This document shows, piece by piece, positions 8,301-12,204 of a stretch of DNA of 12,204 nucleotides. The DNA comes from Baffinella frigidus (taxonomy: Eukaryota > Cryptophyceae > Cryptomonadales > Baffinellaceae): contig MU646318.1 in NCBI GenBank assembly GCA_026770585.1, forward strand, positions 1-12,204. The letters run 5' to 3'. The position numbers and the translations under genes are program-made. The notes under the pieces were generated by a model that saw only the letters and a list, made by a program, of their open reading frames with translations, searched no databases and was not told the origin of the DNA. Every line of letters begins with the position of its first letter. Positions within the stretch are counted from its first letter, which is position 1.

Positions 8301-11045
8301 CGGGCTGTCGCGCGCGGAGCTCCTGCAGGTCTGAACCATAGCCCCTAGCTAAACCCCTGAACCCCAAAGCCTGATCCCTGGACCCTAAACCCTGAACACT
8401 GAACCCTAAACCCAACACAACCTAAATCCTGAACCCTGAACCCTGAACCCTGAACCCTGAACCCTGAACCCTCAACCCTGAACCCTGAACCTCGAACCCT
8501 AAACTATAAACCCCAGAACCCCAGAACCCCAGAACCCCAGAACCCCAGAACCCTGAAACCTAAAACCTAAACCATAAACCATAAACCATAAACCATAAAC
8601 CCTATACCCTAAACCCTGAACCCTAAACCCTAAATCCTAAACCCTAAACCAGGCCGTGCAAGCGCTGCTCCAGCAGGGGCAGGTGGCGCAGGAGGTGGAG
8701 TACGCGGAGTGGTTCGAGACGAGCAAGGGGGGGATGACGGAGGAGGAGGCGGCGCAGCTGGACCGCGTGGCGAAGATCGACGTGGAGAGCCAGGCGCTCA
8801 TGGACGTGATGTTCCGGGTGTACGCGCGCAACATGCGCGCGGTGAACTTCTCGCTCGCGATGCTGGTGCTCCCGGTCGAGACGCGCACGTTCCCCGAGCG
8901 GCTGGTGGCCAACGCGTGGCACCTCGCCGACAACGCCGCGGGCTCCATCGCGGGGTTCTCCGGCACCAACGACAACTCCCGCCTCCTCCCCCTCCAGGTC
9001 AAGCAGTCGGAGCCCGACGGCGCCCCGCGTCTCCTCGCGACCAACGGCAAAATGTGGGACCTCCTCGGGCACGGCGTGACGGGACAGGGCGGGGAGGGGC
9101 AGGCCCCGGAGGTGGTGCTCGTCGCGCCCGAGAAAGGCAAGGCGCTGCCGCTCGCGGTGCTGCGCGCGGCCGTCGCGCGCGGCGCGTCGGCGCTCATCGA
9201 CTGCGGCGCGCTCATGGCGGGGCTCACAAACCGGGAGGTGGCCGGGGAGCTGCTCGAGCTGCTTGGGGGGAACGCGCCGCTGGCCAAGGATGCGTTGCGC
9301 GGCGTCACGGCCGTGGTGCAAACCCCATAACCTAATTCCTAAACCCTGCACCCTAAACCCTAAACCCTAAACCCTAAACCCTAAACCCCAAACCCCAAAC
9401 CCCAAACCCCAAACCCCAAACCACAAACCCTAAACCCCAAACCCTAAACCCGAAACCCTCAACCCTAAACCCTAAACCCTAATCCCTCAACCCTAAACCC
9501 TCCATCAGCATGTTGCACGCGTGCACCTCCCACCCTCGCACTGAACCACCCGCCGCATCTGCCCCAGCCTGTGAAGTCATAGCCCGCCGCACCTGCCGGT
9601 GGACCGCGCCACGGCAGTACACCCACACGCATTGTACCCCCGCCCTTTCATAAGAAGCCTAACTGCCCACCGGCAGCGACACGGCGTGCCCAGCGCGACA
9701 AAGGGTGGGGGAAGTGCGCTACCCCTGCTGTCTCGCGCAAGTCGGGACCCGGAAGCGTCCTGCGCTTATCAGCGACAGCCGCTGAGCCCTGGCCATGCAC
9801 CAGGTGTACTTCGACGTGGGGCGGAATGCGTGGACGGTGCTGAGCCAGAGCGGCAGGAGCTGGTCGCACAGCAGCTCACCGATCCACGAACGCGACGCGT
9901 TCGTCTACTTCGACGAGTCGCGCTGCCGCGGGACGGACATGAAGCTCAAGGGGGACGCGGTGGCGTTTCTCACGGCCGGCCCTGGGATGTGCAAGGACAA
10001 GCTGATGCAGGTTTATCCCTAATCCCTAAACCCTAAACCCTAAACCCTAAACTCTAAACCCTAAACCCTGAACCCTAAACCCTCAATCCTGAACCCTAAA
10101 CCCCAAACCCTAAACCCTAAACTCTAAGCCCTAAACCCTAAACCCTAAACCCTAGGGCGCCGCGCGCATGCGCCAGCTCGACAAAGGGCAGCGACTCATC
10201 TTCGGGCTGGCGCCGGACGTGGCGATCAAGGTCGCGGCCGCGAGCGGGGGCGCGAAGCAGCTGCGCTCCGAGCACCTTCTGCGCTGGGTGATGCACAACA
10301 CCGTCGCGGCCACCGAGGCCGGCCTCCAGGAGTGGGCGGCGCAGGGAGGCTACTTCGCCACGACCAAAGGCGGCAATTCCCAGCACCGCTCGCTCCCCGA
10401 GAAGCTTGAGTTGACGGAGCTCTACTCGGAGAAGGTATGTGAGGAGAGCGTGTGCCTGGTCGTGGCGCGCACTCAGGACAGGCTGACGCGGCGCGTGGGC
10501 GGCCTGGCGGAGGCGGAAGAGGACATTATGCGGGGGATCAAAGCGCAGATCGTCGATCTTGGAGGCGACATCAAGGTGACCGCCGCTGGGCTGGAGGAGG
10601 AGTGCGAGCGGGAGCTGGAGTGCGAGCGGGAACTGGAGAAGGAGGTTGAGATCCAGGTGCGGTGCACAACAGCGATTTCCACCGCGGTTGCCTTGCCAGA
10701 TTTTTTCCTGGCACTGAGCCTACCTGGATCAGTTACCGGCCTGGTACAAAACCTGCCCGGTACAAAAATTGCCCGGTGTGGTCAACCGTCGTGGGAGTCT
10801 CGAAGAGGCGCATCTTGCTGAGTGGATGGTGGTGGCGGGTCATTGCTGCGCAGAGGCCACCCTGCCCACACGCACACAAACAAACACACACACACATACA
10901 CACGCGCGCGCACACACACACACACGCGCGCTCGCGAGACGCTGTCTCGGGGTGGAGATGAGGGCAGGGTGGCCTCTGCGCAGCAATGACCCGCCGCAGC
11001 GTCTCGCGAGCGTGTGTGTGTGTGCGCGCGCGCGCGCGTGCGTGC

Positions 11046-11099
<54 letters not shown>

Positions 11100-11107
11100 G
11101 TGTGCGC

Positions 11108-11161
<54 letters not shown>

Positions 11162-11927
11162 GTGCGTGTGTGTGTGTGTGCGTGCGTGCGTGCGTGTGTG
11201 CGTGTGCGCGCGCGGTGTGTATGTGTGTGTGAGAGAGTGGGTGAGAGCGCTGCACCAGCGCTCCTGAAGCAACCGTGCTGACAGATCCTTCCTTGCACAG
11301 ATCCCGCGCCAGACGCCTTCCGAGGAGCCTCTCTGGTCCACACAGGCCCTCACCGCCGCCCTCGCCGCCCATGAGCCCTCAGCCCTCCCCGCCGACATCG
11401 GCGTCATGCTCCTCTCCCAGGCGGTGGCGCTCCACCTTCCGAGCGCCCTTGCCGACATCGCGTGGGACGCGCGCCCCGGGGGCGTGTTTGTCACGCGCAA
11501 CTTCGTCGAGACGATCGAGGAGTGCTCCCCCGCGCCCGCGCTCTCCGACTTCCTGCGCCCGCTGGTTTAAACCCTAGCCCCGAAACCCAGAACCCTAAAC
11601 CATAGACCATAAACTATAAACTCAAAACTATAAACCATGAAAACGTAAACCAAAAACATAAACCATGAACCCAACACGTAAAACCCAACCCCCTCCACCC
11701 GAAACCTCGACCATCAACCCTCAACCCGCACCCCTAACCACGAAACCCCAAACCAGGACGCCGCGCTCGAGTTCCGCTCCGGCGCGCTCCTCCTCCTCTC
11801 GGAGTGCGAGGCAGACCACCTCCTCCCCCGCTTCTGGGAAGCCCCCCCATCCGCGCTCGAGGGCCCGCGCTTCGTCAACCTCTGCTACCTCGGGGATGCC
11901 CCGCACATGGGGCTTCCGATGCGGGCC
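196..11927 (+). CDS. Giant DUF3638/DUF3645-family protein, 15 exons, partial at both ends
   Basis: Overall gene model: exons 196-2006, 2478-2576, 2860-2976, 3247-3330, 3608-3646, 3799-4524, 4739-6277, 6381-6878, 7436-7485, 7578-8328, 8653-9315, 9804-10010, 10156-10656, 11301-11564 and 11757-11927. They join in one open frame of about 2,506 residues. All introns are GT..AG; all are phase 0 except intron 9 (phase 2). Family landmarks appear in order: a mid-protein helical region, [13 protein letters not shown] (exon 7), QLNMGEGKT (exon 8), LDESDE (exon 9), [12 protein letters not shown] (exon 10), GFSGTNDN (exon 11), [11 protein letters not shown] (exon 12) and a Glu/Arg-rich ECEREL stretch (exon 13). 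Family members usually have about 3,000 residues or more, so an N-terminal part (DUF6606 region) should lie upstream and a short C-terminus downstream. Biochemical function is not established; automatic 'ubiquitinyl hydrolase' names should be treated with caution. The motifs suggest an ATP-driven motor (inference). Confidence 0.9.
2007..2477. repeat. Intron 1: GT and GT/GA microsatellites with an inverted telomere-like segment
   Basis: The donor lies inside a (GT)9 run at 2007-2024, followed by G runs and a T run. At about 2076-2140 there is a degenerate G-rich segment (AGGGTTCTGGG, CAGGGTTGAGGG), which is the telomere-like repeat in the opposite orientation to all other introns. A 39-nt region at 2142-2180 resembles the end of exon 1. 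From about 2218 to 2412 the intron is (GT)n/(GA)n. The last 65 nt are C-rich degenerate repeat ending CCCCACAG|ATGG. Confidence 0.8.
2478..2576 (+). CDS. Exon 2: 33-residue internal exon
   Basis: 99 nt, phase 0 on both sides, bounded by CCCCACAG and AAG|GTAACG. The peptide begins [20 protein letters not shown] and ends [11 protein letters not shown]; the alanine-rich helical ending fits the family at this position. Its ATG follows an acceptor and is internal, not a translation start. The boundaries are consistent with a continuous frame from exon 1 to exon 3. Confidence 0.75.
2577..2859. repeat. Intron 2: TTTA-rich run and three 22-23-bp tandem repeats
   Basis: The donor is GTAACG and the acceptor is GGTTCAG|ATGG. 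A (TTTA/TTTG)n-like run spans about 2596-2634. Three imperfect tandem copies of a 22-23-bp unit containing GAATAACCTG and GTGAATCGT occupy 2779-2800, 2801-2823 and 2824-2845. There is no telomere-type heptamer array, so this intron differs from those that follow. Confidence 0.8.
2860..2976 (+). CDS. Exon 3: helical segment ([19 protein letters not shown])
   Basis: 117 nt, 39 residues, phase 0. It carries [20 protein letters not shown] and LTAKDVAD, which continues directly into [14 protein letters not shown] of exon 4; together they form a recognisable family segment. The donor GAC|GTACTCCC runs straight into the CCCTAAA array of intron 3. Confidence 0.85.
2977..3246. repeat. Intron 3: telomere-like CCCTAAA/CCCCAAA array
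   Basis: Apart from the GTACT donor and the GTACAG acceptor, almost all of the 270 nt is heptamer repeat in the C-rich orientation. CCCTAAA and CCCCAAA units are interspersed, with a block of CCCGAAT near 3190-3215. GTAC occurs at both ends (2977-2980 and 3241-3244), with the 3' copy inside the intron. Confidence 0.93.
3247..3330 (+). CDS. Exon 4: 28-residue internal exon
   Basis: 84 nt, phase 0, starting [16 protein letters not shown] and ending EALT. The reading frame joins exon 3 (...KDVAD) without a break. It lies between two telomere-like introns, with CCGTACAG before it and ACG|GTGGAACCCC after it. Confidence 0.85.
3331..3607. repeat. Intron 4: degenerate telomere-like array
   Basis: The donor is GTGGAACCCC and the acceptor is TGAGGCAG|GTGG. 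The C-rich heptamers are more degraded than in intron 3, with many CCATAAA, CCACAAA and CCAGAAA variants grouped in local blocks. GGTGG occurs at both exon junctions (3330-3334 and 3607-3611). Confidence 0.9.
3608..3646 (+). CDS. Exon 5: 13-residue mini-exon
   Basis: 39 nt, phase 0, encoding [13 protein letters not shown]. It is isolated between two telomere-like introns and is supported by AG before it, GTG after it, the open frame, and fit to the family: helix continuing into [20 protein letters not shown] of exon 6. Confidence 0.8.
3647..3798. repeat. Intron 5: telomere-like CCCTAAA array
   Basis: 152 nt. It begins GTGCTACTCCCCTAAACCC and ends CACACCAG|GTGCTG. The array is fairly pure CCCTAAA. 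AGGTGCT is present across both junctions (3645-3651 and 3797-3803). Confidence 0.93.
3799..4524 (+). CDS. Exon 6: beta-rich segment with [12 protein letters not shown] motif
   Basis: 726 nt, 242 residues, phase 0. It opens [16 protein letters not shown] and carries [19 protein letters not shown], then [13 protein letters not shown] and FGYTYQFF, which is the expected family order (LNGxVLxDGxPPSRLP and a FGxRxFEV-like stretch). Later come [19 protein letters not shown] and [19 protein letters not shown]. The chosen end is GAG|GTGCACTG at 4524/4525; beyond it the frame runs into repeat and a stop. Function within the protein is unknown; the alternation of short hydrophobic stretches with turns suggests a beta-rich module (inference). 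Confidence 0.92.
4525..4738. repeat. Intron 6: telomere-like array with 10-bp flanking direct repeat
   Basis: 214 nt, beginning GTGCACTGCCTCC, then degenerate and regular CCCTAAA/CCCCAAA units, and ending CAACCAG|GTGCACTGG. AGGTGCACTG is present at both exon junctions (4523-4532 and 4737-4746), the longest such duplication in the window. Confidence 0.93.
4739..6277 (+). CDS. Exon 7: long segment immediately before the DUF3638 P-loop
   Basis: 1,539 nt, 513 residues, phase 0. Near the start are [19 protein letters not shown] and [14 protein letters not shown], then [17 protein letters not shown] strongly family-typical block follows at about 5218-5350: [40 protein letters not shown] and [12 protein letters not shown]. 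Downstream are [20 protein letters not shown], a glycine/proline-rich linker near 5640-5800, and [20 protein letters not shown]. The C-terminal end is helical and charged ([18 protein letters not shown]). The donor is GTAAACCCTAAACC at 6278, so the intron's repeat begins at the third base. No catalytic residues can be assigned in this part. Confidence 0.93.
6278..6380. repeat. Intron 7: short telomere-like intron, both splice sites within repeat units
   Basis: 103 nt. The donor is GTAAACCCTAAACCCC and the acceptor is AAACCCTAG|GTGCG. The acceptor AG equals a single A-to-G change in a CCCTAAA unit, and the donor is only GTA plus repeat. This is the clearest case of an intron made almost entirely of the repeat. 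Confidence 0.95.
6381..6878 (+). CDS. Exon 8: DUF3638 with P-loop QLNMGEGKT
   Basis: 498 nt, 166 residues, phase 0. It starts [20 protein letters not shown] and reaches the Walker A-like motif MGEGKT, with GEGKT at 6510-6524, followed by [11 protein letters not shown]. Next come [18 protein letters not shown] and [20 protein letters not shown]. This is the core DUF3638 signature. The GEGKT followed by a hydrophobic strand resembles motif I of SecA/SF2 motors and is expected to bind nucleotide phosphate (inference). The exon ends LLTELAE at GAG|GTAGGC. Confidence 0.95.
6879..7435. other. Intron 8: composite intron with CCCGAAA variant repeats and a foldback element
   Basis: 557 nt, phase 0, GTAGGC..GGCAG. 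The first 90 nt contain CCCGAAA/CCCGAGA variants of the telomere-like heptamer (about 6904-6945). The middle (about 6960-7090) has no clear repeat. A large foldback element occupies roughly 7099-7439. An alternative acceptor-like TTGCAG|GTCATG at 7016-7021 leads to a short open stretch without family likeness. Confidence 0.8.
7099..7439. mobile_element. MITE-like foldback element inside intron 8
   Basis: Arms 7197-7265 and 7336-7405 are inverted copies of about 70 bp, close to 90% identical by eye, including a shared stretch centred on GGACTTGGCCAAATCGA, around a 70-nt AT-richer spacer. A looser inverted match continues outward to GGACCTG at 7099-7105 and CAGGTCC at 7433-7439. Nested small hairpins occur at 7142-7152/7159-7170 (GGACCTAACGG with CCGTTAGGGTCC) and 7425-7431/7433-7439. 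There is no coding capacity. The exact ends and any target-site duplication are unresolved. Confidence 0.65.
7436..7485 (+). CDS. Exon 9: 50-nt exon carrying the DESDE motif
   Basis: 50 nt encoding [16 protein letters not shown] plus two bases of the next lysine codon. DESDE lies at 7457-7471. Joined to exon 10 it reads [20 protein letters not shown], the second landmark of DUF3638. DESD resembles the DExD Walker B motif of SF2/SecA motors (inference). This is the only exon ending in phase 2 (AA|GTACC). The acceptor GGCAG sits within the outer inverted repeat of the foldback element. Confidence 0.93.
7486..7577. repeat. Intron 9: CCCCAAA array, phase 2
   Basis: 92 nt. The donor is GTACCCCAAACCCC and the acceptor is AAACCAG|GTACC. 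The central block is a nearly pure run of CCCCAAA, with only the end turning to CCCTGAA/CCCTAAA. GTACC is present at both junctions (7486-7490 and 7578-7582). Confidence 0.94.
7578..8328 (+). CDS. Exon 10: end of DUF3638 and DUF3645 signature
   Basis: 751 nt: one base finishing a lysine codon, then 250 codons from [19 protein letters not shown]. The middle is helical and ends [20 protein letters not shown]. At about 8200-8310 is the DUF3645 signature: [20 protein letters not shown] then [17 protein letters not shown], which matches the family pattern of P-[FY]-R-[AS]-x-D-x-P-x-E-R-S-E-F followed by HPD and a Y-Y motif. A perfect 27-bp tandem duplication encodes ERDCSVEAF twice (7924-7977). 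The donor is CAG|GTCTGA at 8329, where an in-frame stop would follow at once. Confidence 0.95.
7924..7977. repeat. Perfect 27-bp tandem duplication within exon 10
   Basis: Copies at 7924-7950 and 7951-7977 are identical at all 27 bases and keep the frame, giving ERDCSVEAF twice. Perfect identity suggests a recent event. Confidence 0.95.
8329..8652. repeat. Intron 10: telomere-like array with locally amplified variants
   Basis: 324 nt, GTCTGA..AAACCAG. Distinct blocks of one variant each are visible: CCCTGAA (about 8428-8490), an octamer CCCCAGAA (about 8511-8553), CCATAAA (about 8572-8600), then CCCTAAA up to the acceptor. CAGG occurs at both junctions. Confidence 0.93.
8653..9315 (+). CDS. 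Exon 11: segment with GFSGTNDN motif
   Basis: 663 nt, 221 residues, phase 0. The first part is helical ([20 protein letters not shown]). Then [20 protein letters not shown] leads to [20 protein letters not shown], with GFSGTNDN at 8953-8976, a hallmark of this family and comparable to the GMTGTA motif III of SecA (inference). Later come MWDLLGH and [20 protein letters not shown], also family-typical. The donor GTG|GTGCAAACCCC at 9316 joins exon 12 to give TAVVYFDVG. Confidence 0.94.
9316..9803. other. Intron 11: half telomere-like array, half unique sequence
   Basis: 488 nt, GTGCAAACC..CACCAG. From about 9320 to 9505 it is CCCTAAA/CCCCAAA array; from about 9506 to 9803 it is non-repetitive and moderately GC-rich. 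The unique part holds a perfect 10-bp inverted repeat (CTGCCGGTGG at 9593-9602, CCACCGGCAG at 9667-9676). I see no exon, tRNA or family-like peptide in it. Confidence 0.85.
9804..10010 (+). CDS. Exon 12: YFDES..RGTDMKL segment
   Basis: 207 nt, 69 residues, phase 0. It reads [20 protein letters not shown], then [20 protein letters not shown], then [26 protein letters not shown] (9906-9938) is one of the most conserved stretches of the family. RGTDMKL strongly resembles motif V of SecA (RGTDIKL); with RMRQ at the start of exon 13 it forms a motif V-VI pair (inference). The acceptor is GCACCAG and the donor is CAG|GTTTATCCC. Confidence 0.95.
10011..10155. repeat. Intron 12: telomere-like CCCTAAA array
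   Basis: 145 nt. It begins GTTTATCCCTAATCCC and ends CCCTAAACCCTAG|GGCG. As in intron 7, the acceptor AG is a one-base change of the repeat unit. Confidence 0.95.
10156..10656 (+). CDS. Exon 13: RMRQ motif, helical region and Glu/Arg-rich segment
   Basis: 501 nt, 167 residues, phase 0. It opens [20 protein letters not shown], continuous with CKDKLMQ of exon 12, and continues [16 protein letters not shown] and [12 protein letters not shown], all family-typical. The end is a charged helix with [20 protein letters not shown], including a near-perfect 18-bp duplication (10600-10635). A strong internal donor-like GTATGT at 10436 is read through, because removing sequence there breaks the frame. 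The exon ends EIQ at CAG|GTGCGG. Confidence 0.93.
10600..10635. repeat. 18-bp tandem duplication in exon 13
   Basis: Copies at 10600-10617 and 10618-10635 differ at one synonymous base (GAG/GAA) and encode ECEREL twice, lengthening a predicted coiled-coil-like helix. Confidence 0.9.
10657..11300. other. Intron 13: inverted repeats and long CA/GT/GA microsatellites
   Basis: 644 nt, GTGCGG..TTGCACAG. A 16-bp tandem repeat (GGTACAAAACCTGCCC, second copy with AATT for ACCT) lies at 10743-10774. Overlapping inverted repeats occupy 10834-11012. (CA)n runs from about 10868 to 10928, then (GT)n, (GCGC)n and (GA)n from about 11013 to 11240. No telomere-type heptamers are visible. Translations of the microsatellite are low-complexity only. 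Confidence 0.85.
10834..11012. repeat. Two overlapping perfect inverted repeats (34 bp and 16 bp)
   Basis: Arm A at 10834-10867 pairs perfectly with 10962-10995 (34 bp). Arm B at 10929-10944 pairs perfectly with 10997-11012 (16 bp). The order is A, (CA)n, B, spacer, A', B', followed by (GT)n. The two stems interleave instead of nesting, so a simple foldback cannot form both at once. Confidence 0.92.
11301..11564 (+). CDS. Exon 14: C-terminal region segment ([12 protein letters not shown])
   Basis: 264 nt, 88 residues, phase 0. It begins [20 protein letters not shown], following the Glu-rich end of exon 13, and contains [16 protein letters not shown] and ALSDFLRPL, matching the family's VTRDF and FLRP landmarks. 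A second possible acceptor at 11283-11284 would shift the frame, so 11301 is chosen. The donor CTG|GTTTAAACCC leads straight into repeat. Confidence 0.9.
11565..11756. repeat. Intron 14: degenerate telomere-like array
   Basis: 192 nt. It begins GTTTAAACCCTAGCCCC and ends CCCCAAACCAG|GACG. The middle is strongly degraded (CCATAAA, ACTATAAA, AAACGTAAA forms), suggesting an older array than introns 7, 9 or 12. Confidence 0.88.
11757..11927 (+). CDS. Exon 15: C-terminal region segment, gene continues beyond the window
   Basis: 171 nt, 57 residues, phase 0: [31 protein letters not shown], then [20 protein letters not shown]. The [14 protein letters not shown] stretch fits the family's hydrophobic strand followed by EAxxLLP. 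The proposed end is GCC|GTGGGG at 11927/11928, which keeps phase 0; the frame stays open to about 12018 with no family likeness, so the end is tentative. Confidence 0.8.
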
Positions 11928-12136
11928 GTGGGGTTTGGAGGGGCGGGGGAAAACGTGGCGCATGCGCGTGCGTGCGTGTTGCTGTTTGGCGGGGGGACCA
12001 TGTATTCACCCCTCCCCTGATTGAGTTGGTTGTTTGCACTCGCTCATTGCTCTCTCTCTCTCTCTCTTGCTCTCTCTTTTGCTCTCTCTCGTGCTCGTGC
12101 TCGTGCTCTCGCGCGCGCACACACACACACACACAC

Positions 12137-12204
<68 letters not shown>
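11928..12204. repeat. Probable intron 15 start: CT-rich run and (CA)n microsatellite
   Basis: After a short GC-rich stretch, a pyrimidine-rich run (CT)n with TGCTCG units spans about 12048-12112, followed by (CA)n with two CATA interruptions from about 12117 to the window end. No acceptor is seen, so the intron is open at the right edge. Confidence 0.75.

Noticed and set aside
8653-9330. Exon 11 continuing to the stop at about 9330 as a gene end
   Set aside because: The frame runs into repeat (VQTP then stop), while the GTG donor at 9316 joins exon 12 and continues the family sequence.
9599-10036. Open frame spanning the unique half of intron 11 into exon 12
   Set aside because: It overlaps exon 12 in a different frame; the correct frame for exon 12 is fixed by the YFDES..RGTD motif.
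10733-11500. Antisense frames rich in His-Thr and Ser-Leu repeats
   Set aside because: Translations of CA/GT/GA microsatellite in intron 13; low complexity only.

Overview
The window reads as nuclear DNA of a GC-rich eukaryotic microbe, most likely an alga or alveolate protist. It is filled by one large multi-exon gene on the + strand that enters from the left and leaves at the right edge. The evidence is 15 GC-rich open segments that join in frame through GT..AG introns. Both their order and many motifs match one giant protein of the DUF3638/DUF3645 family (Pfam names from memory; these proteins often also carry an N-terminal DUF6606 and are sometimes auto-named 'ubiquitinyl hydrolase'). Neither end of the gene is present. 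The modelled exons total about 7.5 kb, or about 2,500 residues. No tRNA, rRNA, promoter, poly(A) signal, CRISPR array or second gene was found.

Layout: 1-195 is a non-coding-looking stretch with short repeats, probably the end of an upstream intron. Exon 1 (about 196-2006) is a long mid-protein segment. Introns 1 and 2 (2007-2477, 2577-2859) hold GT/GA microsatellite and other short tandem repeats. Exons 3-7 (2860-6277) alternate with introns made almost only of the C-rich telomere-type heptamer CCCTAAA and its one-base variants. Exons 8-13 (6381-10656) carry the P-loop, DESD, SGTND, RGTD and RMRQ motifs and the DUF3645 signature. Intron 8 contains a foldback element, and intron 13 contains an unusual pair of overlapping inverted repeats next to long GT/GA microsatellites. 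Exons 14 and 15 (11301-11927) continue the C-terminal part. The window ends in CT and CA microsatellites, presumably inside intron 15.

Two points stand out. First, about ten of fourteen complete introns are largely degenerate telomere-repeat arrays, nearly always with the C-rich strand in the sense direction. Several are flanked by short direct repeats that look like target-site duplications, as if telomere-repeat DNA had repeatedly been inserted into this gene and become introns. Second, the conserved motifs of the protein line up in order with SecA/SF2-type motor motifs (GEGKT, DESD, GFSGTND, RGTDMKL, RMRQ). That suggests the family is a diverged P-loop translocase or helicase-like motor rather than only a peptidase. 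The Arabidopsis-type heptamer fits green algae, dinoflagellates or chromerids, and perhaps some haptophytes or cryptophytes. All donors are GT, which is not the mixed GT/GC/GA pattern often reported in dinoflagellates, so I leave the lineage open.
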